From Halanaerobium sp. MA284_MarDTE_T2 (GTDB lineage Bacteria; Bacillota; Halanaerobiia; Halanaerobiales; Halanaerobiaceae), in NCBI RefSeq assembly GCF_003337245.1, contig NZ_QPJE01000001.1, positions 1-64,000 on the forward strand: a stretch of DNA of 64,000 nt, given 5' to 3'. Every line of letters starts with the position of its first letter. The stretch's first letter is position 1. Positions 37,160 to 46,611 of this stretch are shown here, piece by piece. The notes beneath the pieces are model-generated. The model was not told where the DNA came from. It did not search any database and was given only the letters and a program-made list of their open reading frames with translations. Made by a program: the position numbers and the translations under genes.

Positions 37160-38065
37160 GTGAAAAGAAAATCTTTCAAAAAAAGATTTTTGCCATATGT
37201 GATATTTTTTATAGTTTTTGTTTTAATTATTATTATTACCCAGATTTTGGATTTTTCTGATTATGATATAATTACCGCTGCTCATGGAGAAATTATTGAT
37301 GGTTTTGAGACTAAAGCGTTAATTATAAGAGATGAAAAAAATATAAAATCTCCTGCAGCCGGGAAAGTGAATTTGTCTTCACTAGAAGGAGATAGAATTT
37401 CTACCGGCACAAAAGTTGCTGAAATAAGTTTAGAAAATGGGAATTTGAGTATATATAATAAAATTCCTGGTATTTTAAGTTATGCTACAGATGGTTTGGA
37501 ATCTACGGTCATTCCTTCTAATATGAATAAACTTGATTTAAATAACATAGAAAAATATAAAGGCAATTACCGCCATTTAATTTCTGGAAATAAAATTGAA
37601 CAAGGGAAGACTCTCTACAGAATAATTAATAATTTCCGTTTATTTTTAATTGTTCCTGCTGAAAAAGAAGAAGCGGAACGTTTTAGAATTAATGAAATTA
37701 TTTTTCTAACAGAACAGAAGAAAACAGATTTAATCAGAGGTAGAATTATTGATATTACTGAAGGAATAGATAAATCTTTTATATTTGTTAAAATGGACAT
37801 ATTTGTACCAAAATGGATAAATATCAGGTGGATTGACATAAATTTTATTAAAAATATTTATAGAGGTATAAAAATTCCCAGGAGTGCTGTGTTTACTCAA
37901 CCATCCGGTCAGGGAGTTTTGAAATTAAGTGGATATAACAAACATGTTTTTCAGGAAGTAATTGTGGTAGATGGTGATCAGGAAAATGTAATAGTTAAAG
38001 GCTTAGAAGTTGGAGTTCAGGTTATTGTAAACCCTGAAGACTTTAATTATGGTATTGAGGAGTGA
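37160..38065 (+). CDS. HlyD-like membrane-anchored adaptor protein
   Basis: The 302-residue protein has a basic N terminus, one membrane helix (about residues 10-30) and an extracytoplasmic beta-rich region with a lipoyl-like half motif (IKSPAAGKVNLSSLEGDRISTGTK). That is the plan of HlyD-type adaptor subunits, but no coiled-coil hairpin is obvious and no transporter gene is near. ATG 37151 is embedded in the AAAGGATG ribosome site, so GTG 37160 is preferred. It sits between yfiH and yggS in the ylm cluster, four bases before yggS, so a wall or division role is possible. Proteins of this kind are seen at this position in other clostridia, from memory. Confidence 0.7.
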   Translation: MKRKSFKKRFLPYVIFFIVFVLIIIITQILDFSDYDIITAAHGEIIDGFETKALIIRDEKNIKSPAAGKVNLSSLEGDRISTGTKVAEISLENGNLSIYNKIPGILSYATDGLESTVIPSNMNKLDLNNIEKYKGNYRHLISGNKIEQGKTLYRIINNFRLFLIVPAEKEEAERFRINEIIFLTEQKKTDLIRGRIIDITEGIDKSFIFVKMDIFVPKWINIRWIDINFIKNIYRGIKIPRSAVFTQPSGQGVLKLSGYNKHVFQEVIVVDGDQENVIVKGLEVGVQVIVNPEDFNYGIEE

Positions 38066-38068
38066 ATT

Positions 38069-38776
38069 ATGTTGGAAAAAGAAGATTTGATTTCCAGATT
38101 GAATAAAGTTAAGAAAGAAATTAAAGAATCTGCTGAAAAAGCTGGCAGAAAATATGAAGAAATTAATCTTATAGCTGTCAGTAAAAATCATCCGGTCGAA
38201 TCTATAAAAGTTCTCAAAAATACAGGTGTAAAATTATTTGGAGAAAATAGAGTACAGGAACTGGAAGAAAAAGATAATAAACTTAAAAAAATTAACATAG
38301 AAATAGACTGGCATTTTATTGGACATTTGCAGAGAAACAAAGTAAAATATTTAATGAGGATGCCAAATTGTAAGATGATTGAATCACTTGACAGCTGGCG
38401 TCTTGCCAAAGAAATTGATAAAAGAGCCAAAAAAAATAATAGAAATATACCGCTTCTAATTGAAGTTAATATAGCAGAAGATGAAAATAAATATGGAATT
38501 AAACCTAATAAAGTTGAAACTTTTTTAAAAAAAGTTATTAAATTAGATAATATTGAAATAAAAGGATTAATGACTATTGCTCCTTATAATGAAAATCCTG
38601 AAGAAGCTCGTCCTTATTTTAGAAAGATGAAAAAAATACAGCAGGATTTAAATGACAGAGTGTACCCACTTCCCGAATTGTCCATGGGTATGAGTAATGA
38701 TTATAAAATTGCGGTTGAAGAAGGAGCTACAGCTGTTAGAATAGGTACTGCAATTTTTGGAAAAAGAAATTATTAG
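38069..38776 (+). CDS. yggS: YggS-family PLP homeostasis protein
   Basis: A 235-residue, single-domain PLP-binding TIM barrel. The lysine of LIAVSKNHPVESI (about residue 36), the HFIGHLQRNKV motif and GMSNDYKIAVEEGATAVRIGTAIFG are diagnostic. The family (YlmE in Bacillus) buffers pyridoxal phosphate. In Bacillus sepF follows; here yggT does, after 17 bases. Confidence 0.95.
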   Translation: MLEKEDLISRLNKVKKEIKESAEKAGRKYEEINLIAVSKNHPVESIKVLKNTGVKLFGENRVQELEEKDNKLKKINIEIDWHFIGHLQRNKVKYLMRMPNCKMIESLDSWRLAKEIDKRAKKNNRNIPLLIEVNIAEDENKYGIKPNKVETFLKKVIKLDNIEIKGLMTIAPYNENPEEARPYFRKMKKIQQDLNDRVYPLPELSMGMSNDYKIAVEEGATAVRIGTAIFGKRNY

Positions 38777-38793
38777 AAGCAGGAGGCGGATAA

Positions 38794-39063
38794 ATGTACA
38801 CACTTATCAGAGGAATAAATTTATTTTTTGAAATTGTAACATGGTTGATTATAGCAAGGGTTATTTTATCCTGGATTAGACCTAATGTTCAAAATATGAG
38901 CTGGAGAAAAATTATTATATTTATTTATAATGTTACTGAACCAATCCTAGGTCCAATAAGAAACATTCTGCCAACAACAAATATTGGGATTGATTTTTCT
39001 CCTCTGGTTGCAATATTTGCTCTTTCAATAATCAAAAATTTTATTATAAGAATTCTAATTTAA
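38794..39063 (+). CDS. yggT: YggT/YlmG family membrane protein
   Basis: This 89-residue protein has two membrane segments (about 5-24 and 66-88) around the family core ARVILSWIRPNV and TEPILGPIRNILP. YggT/YlmG proteins sit in division clusters and have been linked to envelope or nucleoid distribution. It starts behind AGGAGGCG, and ylmH follows after 12 bases. Confidence 0.92.
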   Translation: MYTLIRGINLFFEIVTWLIIARVILSWIRPNVQNMSWRKIIIFIYNVTEPILGPIRNILPTTNIGIDFSPLVAIFALSIIKNFIIRILI

Positions 39064-39075
39064 GGTGGTATTTGA

Positions 39076-39864
39076 ATGCTGAATAAAGAAAAATTATTAA
39101 GTCACCTTTATGAAGAAGACGAAAAACTTCTTGGTTCTCAGATTATAGATAAAATAGAACAGGTGCTTAGATATAATAAAGAACAGTCAACTGATTTTTT
39201 AAATCCCTATCAGCGGGAAATAGCTACAAGTTTATTAATTCAAATTTCAGATATTAATTTTAAAAAAGAAGGTGGTTATAAATCAGCAGAAAGAAAAAGA
39301 ATAGTTATTTTCCCGGAGTATTTATTTCCAGATCTTGTTGATAACTTTATTACTATATATGAAATTGAAGGAAATTTTTCTTTTCAGAACTTGAGTCATA
39401 GGGATTTTCTTGGAGCTTTAATGGGGCTTGGTATTCAGAGAAAAATGATTGGTGATATATTAATTAATCAGGATACAGTTCAGTTTATTACTGCTGAAGA
39501 AATAAAAGATATAATAGAGATAAAACTAAAAAAAGTGCATGAGGTACCTGTTGAAATAAGAGAAATCAAAGAAGATGATTTAATTATTCCTGCTAAACAT
39601 GTTAAGAAAATTTTAACCACTGTACCTTCAATGAGACTTGATGCAGTTGCCAGTTCTGGGTTTGGCTATTCACGCAGTAAAATGTCAAGAGATATAAAAA
39701 ACGGCAGAATTAAAGTGAACTGGAAACAGGTAACTGATCCTGCCTTTGACATAGAAATAGGTGATTTAATTTCTGTTAGTGGTCGAGGAAGAGTTAAAGT
39801 TTCTGAAGACAGAGGACTTTCAAATAAAGATAGAATAAAATTAACTTTAAAAAGGTTTACTTAA
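39076..39864 (+). CDS. ylmH: YlmH family S4-domain RNA-binding protein
   Basis: Residues 1-175 form the YlmH N-terminal region (KRIVIFPEYLFPD, HRDFLGALMGLGIQRKMIGDI) and residues about 183-245 an S4 domain (MRLDAVASSGFGYSRSKMSRDI, then INGRIKVNWK-type loop). Recent work on the family ties YlmH to ribosome rescue and quality control with RqcH, and an rqcH gene lies at 50223. The length of 262 residues is normal. Confidence 0.93.
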   Translation: MLNKEKLLSHLYEEDEKLLGSQIIDKIEQVLRYNKEQSTDFLNPYQREIATSLLIQISDINFKKEGGYKSAERKRIVIFPEYLFPDLVDNFITIYEIEGNFSFQNLSHRDFLGALMGLGIQRKMIGDILINQDTVQFITAEEIKDIIEIKLKKVHEVPVEIREIKEDDLIIPAKHVKKILTTVPSMRLDAVASSGFGYSRSKMSRDIKNGRIKVNWKQVTDPAFDIEIGDLISVSGRGRVKVSEDRGLSNKDRIKLTLKRFT

Positions 39865-39877
39865 AGGAGGCTTGACT

Positions 39878-40378
39878 TTGAAAATTACACCACTTGATAT
39901 TTATAATAAAGAGTTTAAAAAATCTACTTTTGGTTATAATACAGATCAGGTAGATGAGTTTATGGATGATATAGGTGTAGCCTACGAAAGGCTGCTGAAG
40001 GAAATGAACAACCTAAAAGATGAAAAACAGTCACTGCAGGAAAAGCTCAGCAGTTATAAAGATATTGAAGAAAGACTGGAAAACACCCTGCAGGTCATGC
40101 AGGATACAGTTGATAAACGAATTGAACAGGCTAATAATGAAGCTAGAATGATAGTTAAAGAAGCTGAGTTGAAAGCACAGCAGATTAAAGATGATGCAGA
40201 AAAAGCAGTTGCTCAGGAAAGAAGGAACTTTGAACAGCTGAAAGAAAAGAAAAACTTTTTTAAAATTCGTTTTCAGACACTTCTGGAAAGTCATTTAGAA
40301 ATGCTGAAAGAAGATGATGACAGAGATTATGCAGGAACAGAGGATAGTCCTGATAATAATTTGACTAATAACGATTAA
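39878..40378 (+). CDS. divIVA: DivIVA-family cell division/polarity protein
   Basis: The N-terminal lipid-binding part reads ITPLDIYNKEFKKSTFGYN, followed by DQVDEFMDDI and a long coiled coil to about residue 135, then an acidic tail. DivIVA marks curved membrane at septa and poles. Of the TTG codons after AAAGGAGG, 39872 is only two bases away; 39878 is spaced properly and is chosen (about 166-167 residues). Confidence 0.92.
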   Translation: MKITPLDIYNKEFKKSTFGYNTDQVDEFMDDIGVAYERLLKEMNNLKDEKQSLQEKLSSYKDIEERLENTLQVMQDTVDKRIEQANNEARMIVKEAELKAQQIKDDAEKAVAQERRNFEQLKEKKNFFKIRFQTLLESHLEMLKEDDDRDYAGTEDSPDNNLTNND

Positions 40379-40429
40379 TAGTTTATAATTGTAAGAAATG
40401 TATTTATAATATTAATGCTTTGATCAGGA

Positions 40430-40640
40430 TAGTAACTATTGGCATATTTAAAGCGAATCGGGTATGGTGTGAGCCGATAATATAAAAATAGTGAAGATCA
40501 CCTGTGAGCTGATATTGCGAACACAAGTAGCAATATCCGTATTTCTGCGTTAAAGAATCTGAGATGATATTTTTTAATTATCAATTAGGGTGGTACCGCG
40601 GTCCTTCGCCCCTTTCCAGGGTAAGGACTTTTTTTAATTT
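40430..40640 (+). promoter_or_regulatory. T-box leader of ileS
   Basis: The T-box sequence AGGGTGGTACCGCGG (40587-40601) is exact. It is followed by a terminator, GTCCTT (40601-40606) with AAGGAC (40623-40628) and a T run. Stem I features upstream include AGCGAATCGGGTATGGTG, and ATC at 40497-40499 is a plausible isoleucine specifier codon. Uncharged tRNA-Ile binding would favour antitermination into ileS. Confidence 0.92.
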
Positions 40641-40668
40641 TATATATTTTTAGGGAGGTAATAATTAA

Positions 40669-43467
40669 ATGAGTTATAAAGAAACCATCAATTTACCAGA
40701 TACAGAATTCCCAATGAGAGCTAATTTAAGTGAACGGGAAAATGATTTTCAAGCTTACTGGGAAAAGAATAATATTTATGAAAAAGCTGTTAAAAAAAGA
40801 GAAGGTAATAAACCATTTATTCTTCATGATGGGCCACCATATGCCAATGGAGATATTCATATCGGTCATGCACTAAACAAAATATTAAAAGATTTTGTGA
40901 CAAGATATGCCACTCTGAAAGGTTATTATTCACCATATGTTCCAGGTTGGGATACCCACGGTCTTCCTATAGAACATCAGGTTACAAAAGAAATGTCAGA
41001 TGAAGAAAGAGATAAACTTACTGTTGGAGAGCTGAGAGAAAAATGTACAAATTATGCCCTTAAATATATAGATCGTCAGAGGGAGCAGTTTAAGCGTCTG
41101 GGTGTTTGGGGAGAATGGGAAAATCCTTATTTAACACTGGCACCAGAATATGAAGTTAAACAGATTGAAGTTTTTGGGGATATGGCTAAGAAAAATCTTT
41201 TTTATAGAGGGAAAAAACCTGTTCACTGGTGTCCACACTGTGAAACAGCTTTAGCAGAAGCTGAAGTAGAGTATGGTGAAGAAAGATCACCCTCTATTTA
41301 CGTTAAATTTCCTTTAAAAGATAAAGTAACTGTTGGTGGAGTAGATCTGAGTCCAGAGGACAGTTATGTTGTAATATGGACTACAACTCCCTGGACTATT
41401 CCTTCAAATATGGCTATTACATTTCATCCAGATTATTCATATGTGGTTGTAGAAGTTGATGGAGAAAAACTTGTTATGGCAGAAGAATTAGTAGAATCTG
41501 TTATGGCAAATACTGATATTAAAGATTATGAAGTAACTAGTGAACCTTTTAGTGGAAAAGAACTGGAAAACAAAAAATGCGTTCATCCACTTATTGATAG
41601 AGATTCGCTGCTTATAATAGGGGATCATGTAACTTTAGAACAGGGTACAGGGTGTGTTCATACAGCTCCAGGTCACGGTCATGAAGATTTTGTTGTTGGC
41701 CGAGAATATGGATTAGATGTTTATGCCCCAATGGATAACAAGGGATATTTTACAGAAGAAGCTGGAGAGTTTGCCGGCAAACATTTTGATGAAGTAAATA
41801 TTATGGTTACTGAAAAACTCAAAGAAAAAAACCTGCTTATGGATTTAAGTTTTATAGATCATCAGTATCCACACTGCTGGAGATGTAAAGGGACTCTGCT
41901 GTTTAGAGCTACAGATCAGTGGTTTGCTTCCATAGATGCCATAAAAGATCAGACTTTAAAAGCAATCAGTGATGTTAAATGGTTTCCATCCTGGGGAGAA
42001 GAAAGAATGAGAAACATGGTTGCAGAGAGGTCAGATTGGTGTATCTCCCGTCAAAAAAAATGGGGAGTACCTATTCCTATTTTTTACTGTGATGACTGTG
42101 GTGAAACTGTAATTAATGATGATACTTTAGAGGAAGTTAAAAGGCTATTTGCTAAAGAGGGATCAGGTGCATGGTATGAATATTCTGCTGAAGAGCTTCT
42201 TCCTGAAGGATATAGCTGTCCACACTGTGGTGGAGATAATTTTACAAAAGAAGAGGACATAATGGATGTTTGGTTTGATTCCGGCTCCAGCCACAAGGCA
42301 GTTATGGAAGCAAGAGATTATTTAACCTGGCCTGCCCAGATATATCTGGAAGGTACAGATCAGTATAGAGGCTGGTTTAATTCTTCGCTTCTTACAGCAG
42401 TAGCTACTTATGGAAGAGCCCCTTATAATGAAGTCATTACAAATGGATTTACCGTTGATGATAAAGGTATTAAAATGTCAAAATCTCAGGGTAATATTGT
42501 ATCACCACATACAGTTATTGATCAGTATGGGGCAGATATTTTGAGATTGTGGGTGGCATCTTCTGATTTCAAAAATGATATTAAGGTATCAGATAATATT
42601 TTAAAACAGAATTCGGAAGTTTACAGAAGAATAAGAAATACATTCAGATTTATACTTGGCAATATAAGTGACTTTAATTATGAAGATAATTATGTTGAAT
42701 TTAAAGATAGGCCGGAATTTGATCGCTGGATTATGAATAGGCTGCAGGATTTAATAGCAAAAACTACTGCTGCTTATGATGTATATGAATACCACAGAGT
42801 TTATCATGATGTTCATAATTTCTGTACTATAGAGATGAGTTCGCTGTATGTCGATATAACAAAAGATAGACTTTATACAGATGGAACAGATTCTTTAAGC
42901 AGAAGGGCTGCACAGAGTACTCTGTATGATATTTTAATGGCTTTAGTTACACTTATTGCTCCAATTTTACCACACACATCAGAAGAAGTATGGCAGTTTT
43001 TACCTGATGAAGTAAAAACAGAAGAAAGTGTATTTTTAACTGACTGGCCTGAATGCAGAGAAGATTATTATGATGAATCTCTGATGGAAAAATGGGAAGC
43101 GCTGCTTAAGATTAGAAAAGATGTTGGAAAAGCACTTGAAATTGCAAGAGCAGAAAAAGAAATAGGTAATTCTCTGGAAGCAATGGTTGTTTTAAAAGCA
43201 GATAGTCAGCCTCAATTGGATCTTTTAAACAGCAACCAGGGGCTTTTAGCTGATCTGTTTATTGTTTCCCAGGTTGAACTTAATTCTGAACTTGCTGATG
43301 ATAAAATTCATATAGGGAGTGAGACAGGTATAGGCGTAAAAGTACAGCCTGCTAAGGGAGAAAAATGTGCACGCTGTTGGAAATATAGTGAGACTGTTGG
43401 AGATGATAAGGAACATGAAGATATCTGTGAAAGATGTTCGACAGTAGTAAATGAAGAAAGTAGTTAA
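40669..43467 (+). CDS. ileS: Isoleucyl-tRNA synthetase
   Basis: The class I enzyme charges tRNA-Ile and edits valine. HIGHA lies in [13 protein letters not shown] (about residue 64), the editing domain has [14 protein letters not shown] is in [12 protein letters not shown], and a zinc-binding tail CARCW...CERC closes the 932-residue protein. It follows its T-box with GGGAGGT as ribosome site. ileS after divIVA is the usual Firmicutes order. Confidence 0.97.
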   Translation: MSYKETINLPDTEFPMRANLSERENDFQAYWEKNNIYEKAVKKREGNKPFILHDGPPYANGDIHIGHALNKILKDFVTRYATLKGYYSPYVPGWDTHGLPIEHQVTKEMSDEERDKLTVGELREKCTNYALKYIDRQREQFKRLGVWGEWENPYLTLAPEYEVKQIEVFGDMAKKNLFYRGKKPVHWCPHCETALAEAEVEYGEERSPSIYVKFPLKDKVTVGGVDLSPEDSYVVIWTTTPWTIPSNMAITFHPDYSYVVVEVDGEKLVMAEELVESVMANTDIKDYEVTSEPFSGKELENKKCVHPLIDRDSLLIIGDHVTLEQGTGCVHTAPGHGHEDFVVGREYGLDVYAPMDNKGYFTEEAGEFAGKHFDEVNIMVTEKLKEKNLLMDLSFIDHQYPHCWRCKGTLLFRATDQWFASIDAIKDQTLKAISDVKWFPSWGEERMRNMVAERSDWCISRQKKWGVPIPIFYCDDCGETVINDDTLEEVKRLFAKEGSGAWYEYSAEELLPEGYSCPHCGGDNFTKEEDIMDVWFDSGSSHKAVMEARDYLTWPAQIYLEGTDQYRGWFNSSLLTAVATYGRAPYNEVITNGFTVDDKGIKMSKSQGNIVSPHTVIDQYGADILRLWVASSDFKNDIKVSDNILKQNSEVYRRIRNTFRFILGNISDFNYEDNYVEFKDRPEFDRWIMNRLQDLIAKTTAAYDVYEYHRVYHDVHNFCTIEMSSLYVDITKDRLYTDGTDSLSRRAAQSTLYDILMALVTLIAPILPHTSEEVWQFLPDEVKTEESVFLTDWPECREDYYDESLMEKWEALLKIRKDVGKALEIARAEKEIGNSLEAMVVLKADSQPQLDLLNSNQGLLADLFIVSQVELNSELADDKIHIGSETGIGVKVQPAKGEKCARCWKYSETVGDDKEHEDICERCSTVVNEESS

Positions 43468-43490
43468 TATAAATTATAATTATAAAACTC

Positions 43491-43517
43491 AAAGCGGCCT
43501 AAAAAGGCCGCTTTTTT
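43491..43517 (+). terminator. Terminator after ileS
   Basis: AAAGCGGCCT (43491-43500) and AGGCCGCTTT (43505-43514) form a perfect stem around AAAA, and the T run continues to 43517. Confidence 0.92.
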
Positions 43518-43771
43518 GTTTTAATTGTAATAGTTATTTCTATTCATATTTATTCTTTATATGTCTAATAAAATAATAAGAGCATAAAATTATGTCAGAG
43601 GAAAGTTTTGTAAAATAATTTATCACTAGTTATATTATGGCTTCTGCAGCTAATTATTTTTTGATCGTTATATTCTAATTTTGTATTAAAATCTTGTTGG
43701 GGAAAACCATTTGTTTTTAGTGATTGTTCTTTTTTTTACATTATGTTAAAATGATAATGGAGCTGAAAAAA
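43518..43771 (+). other. AT-rich gap with a candidate promoter before lspA
   Basis: I see no gene in this gap. TTGTTC (43724-43729) and TAAAAT (43747-43752) with 17-base spacing is a possible promoter, but its start point would fall at the ribosome site of lspA, giving a very short leader. Confidence 0.35.
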
Positions 43772-44203
43772 ATGCTGTTTTTAATTATAATTATAACTGC
43801 TGTATTTGATCAATTGAGCAAATATATAATATCAGTACTGCTAAAGACAAATCAGGAAATTGTAATTATTAAATCATTTTTTAAAATAGTTAATTTAAAA
43901 AATTCAGGGGCTGCTTTTGGAATTTTAGAGGGTAGAAGAATTCTATTTATAATTGCTGCTGTCTTATTTCTTTTTTTCAGTATATATTTATATAAAAATA
44001 TTTTTACAGATAATATGATGACAAAAATAGGACTTGGCCTTACAGCTGGAGGCACTATTGGTAATTTAATTGATAGAATTTTTTATGGATATGTTGCAGA
44101 TTTTATCGATCTATCATTCTGGCCTGTATTTAATTTTGCTGATTTATTTATTACTGCTGGTATTATTATTTTGGTACGGGAAATTTTACTAATCAATTAC
44201 TGA
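43772..44203 (+). CDS. lspA: Lipoprotein signal peptidase (signal peptidase II)
   Basis: LspA cleaves prolipoproteins after diacylglyceryl transfer by Lgt (gene at 60378). The four-helix protein has the two catalytic aspartate regions: NLIDRIFYGYVADFIDL and FNFADLFIT; the family AAFGIL segment is also present. ATG 43772, nine bases after GGAG, gives 143 residues; earlier in-frame codons would add an odd extension. It is followed by the rluD-family gene after 9 bases. Confidence 0.95.
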   Translation: MLFLIIIITAVFDQLSKYIISVLLKTNQEIVIIKSFFKIVNLKNSGAAFGILEGRRILFIIAAVLFLFFSIYLYKNIFTDNMMTKIGLGLTAGGTIGNLIDRIFYGYVADFIDLSFWPVFNFADLFITAGIIILVREILLINY

Positions 44204-44212
44204 GGTGCTTAT

Positions 44213-45124
44213 ATGGAAGAAAAAATTATAACAGTGAATGCTGAAGATTCACAGAAAAGAATTGATAAATTTCTTGCCGAAAAATTGGAAGGGAAATCGC
44301 GTTCATATATACAGAAGCTGCTAGAAAACGGTAGTATAACTGTTGATGATAAAGAGGTTCAGAACAGCTACAGAATTAAAGAAAATGAATTAATTAGAAT
44401 TAAAATTAAAAAAAACAAGAAAGCTGATATTAAACCAGCTGCAATGGATCTTGATATAATCTATGAGGATAAAGATATTTTAGTTTTAAATAAAAAGGCT
44501 GGAATTGTGGTACATCCAGCACCAGGTCATTATGATGATACCATTGTAAATGCACTGATGGCCTATACTGATGATCTTTCCGGTATAAATGGTGTTAAAC
44601 GTCCGGGTATAGTTCACAGGCTTGATATGGATACTTCAGGTGTTCTGATTGTTGCTAAAAATGACCACAGTCACAAATCTCTTGTTGAGCAGTTTAAAAT
44701 GAGAGAAACGCAAAAATATTATTTGGCACTTCTGAAGGGTAATATTCCTTATCAAAAAGGAAAAATTGATGCTCCTATTGGTAGAGATCCTAGCTCTCGG
44801 AAAAAAATGGCTGTTAGAAAAAGACATAGTAAGAAAGCAATCAGCCATTTTAAAATAAAAGAAGAGTTTAAAAATCATACTTTAGTTGAAGTAAAAATTG
44901 AAACAGGGAGAACACATCAAATTAGAGTCCATTTTTCTTATATGGGATACCCTGTTGCAGGAGATAAAAAATATGGGAATGGTGAGGAAAAATTATCTAT
45001 AAATCGGCAGATGCTTCATGCATATAGGCTGATAATTACTCATCCTGTCTCCGAAAAAAAAATGGAATTTAAAGCAGAGCTGCCTGATGATTTTTCAGAT
45101 ATACTTAAAAAGTTGAGAAACTGA
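44213..45124 (+). CDS. RluD-family pseudouridine synthase
   Basis: Residues 1-75 form an S4 domain (QKRIDKFLAEKLEGKSRSYIQ). The catalytic domain has the signature GIVHRLDMDTSGVLIVAK with the active aspartate, and KIETGRTHQIRVH near the end. Such enzymes isomerise uridines in 23S rRNA. At 303 residues it matches RluD/YlyB proteins, which lie next to lspA in many Firmicutes. The exact target uridine cannot be read from sequence. Confidence 0.94.
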   Translation: MEEKIITVNAEDSQKRIDKFLAEKLEGKSRSYIQKLLENGSITVDDKEVQNSYRIKENELIRIKIKKNKKADIKPAAMDLDIIYEDKDILVLNKKAGIVVHPAPGHYDDTIVNALMAYTDDLSGINGVKRPGIVHRLDMDTSGVLIVAKNDHSHKSLVEQFKMRETQKYYLALLKGNIPYQKGKIDAPIGRDPSSRKKMAVRKRHSKKAISHFKIKEEFKNHTLVEVKIETGRTHQIRVHFSYMGYPVAGDKKYGNGEEKLSINRQMLHAYRLIITHPVSEKKMEFKAELPDDFSDILKKLRN

Positions 45125-45244
45125 TGTTTAGACTTTTCGGTTAAATATTTGTTTTTAATTAATATATTTTTCTATTTATAGCCTAATTTTAAAGAAGGAT
45201 TTACAGCAGTTAAAAAGAAAATATAATACGAGGAGGTATTTATT

Positions 45245-46447
45245 ATGTATAATTCTATAAAAATGACCGATGATGTTTACTGGGTGGGAGTGAATGATAG
45301 AGAGACAGATATTTTTGAGTCACTCTGGCCGCTTCCAGAAGGAATCTCCTATAATTCTTATTTAATAGATGATGACAAGGTAGCTTTAATTGATACAGTG
45401 AAAATCAATTACAATAATTCTTTTTTAGATAAGATTAAAAATGTTATTGGAGATAAAAAAGTTGATTATTTAATTGTTAATCATATGGAGCCTGACCATT
45501 CCGGTTCTATAAAATCTCTATGTGAGGCATATCCAGATATGAAAATTATCGGGAATCAAAAAACCATGAATTTTTTAGAAGGTTTTTATGGAATCACAAA
45601 AGGTACGAAAGTGGTTTCTGATGGAGATCAGATTGATTTAGGCACCCACAGACTGACATTTTATCTTACACCAATGATTCACTGGCCTGAAACGATGATG
45701 ACATTTGATGAACATGATCAGATATTGTTTTCTGGTGATGCTTTTGGAGGTTTTGGTTCATTAGATGGATTTTTATTTGATGATGAACTAAATATAAATT
45801 TTTTTAAGGATGAGATAAGAAGATATTTTTCCAATATAGTTAGTAAATATGGAACAGTGGTCCATAACACTATTAATAGGTTGAGTAAAATACTTGATAT
45901 AAAAATGGTGGCATCAACACATGGTCCTGTATGGAGAGAAAAAACGAATTATATCATTAGTGAATATGACAGATGGAGCAAACAGGAAACAGATGAGGGA
46001 GTTGTAATTGTTTATGGTTCAATGTATGGAAACACAAAAGTGATGGCAGAAGCTGTCGCCAGATCTCTTTCCGAAAATGGTATTGAAGAAATTAAGATAT
46101 TTGATGTTTCCAGAAAAAACGTTTCTTTTATAATTAATGATATATGGAAATATAATGGACTGATTATGGGTAGCTGTACTTATAATAATGAAATTTTCCC
46201 ACCAATGGATTATCTGCTTAAGAGTCTTGAAAGCAGAAATATTAAAAAGAGAGTTATGGGTATTTTTGGCTCTTACAGCTGGAGTGGGGGAGCGGTGGAT
46301 AGATTAAAAGATTTTAGTGAGAAAGTCAGCTGCTGCACGGCTGAACCTATAGTAGAATCAAAATTTGCCCCAGATAGAAAAATACTCGAACAGTGTTATG
46401 AACTTGGTAAAAATGTTGCCCAAAAAGTTAAGAAAAACAATCAGTAG
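45245..46447 (+). CDS. Flavodiiron protein (A-type flavoprotein, FprA-like)
   Basis: The N-terminal beta-lactamase-like domain has the di-iron ligands HMEPDHSG (HxExDH), PMIHWPETM, FSGDAFGGFG and STHGPVWR; the C-terminal flavodoxin domain (from about residue 250) begins VIVYGSMYGNTKVMAEA. These enzymes reduce oxygen or nitric oxide to protect anaerobes. The 400-residue two-domain form has no rubredoxin fusion, so an external electron donor is needed. Monocistronic by spacing; start ATG 45245 after GAGGAGG. Confidence 0.95.
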   Translation: MYNSIKMTDDVYWVGVNDRETDIFESLWPLPEGISYNSYLIDDDKVALIDTVKINYNNSFLDKIKNVIGDKKVDYLIVNHMEPDHSGSIKSLCEAYPDMKIIGNQKTMNFLEGFYGITKGTKVVSDGDQIDLGTHRLTFYLTPMIHWPETMMTFDEHDQILFSGDAFGGFGSLDGFLFDDELNINFFKDEIRRYFSNIVSKYGTVVHNTINRLSKILDIKMVASTHGPVWREKTNYIISEYDRWSKQETDEGVVIVYGSMYGNTKVMAEAVARSLSENGIEEIKIFDVSRKNVSFIINDIWKYNGLIMGSCTYNNEIFPPMDYLLKSLESRNIKKRVMGIFGSYSWSGGAVDRLKDFSEKVSCCTAEPIVESKFAPDRKILEQCYELGKNVAQKVKKNNQ

Positions 46448-46611
46448 CAGTACAATAATGAATTTTTTTGGATAAAATTCATAAAATTGCAGGAATTTAA
46501 ACAACTATTATAGAATAGTTTAAAAGCAATTATTAAAATCTTCAAATAAATATACTTTAAGATTTGAAGCAGAAACATACGATAATAATTATTGAAAGGC
46601 TGGTGTAAAAA

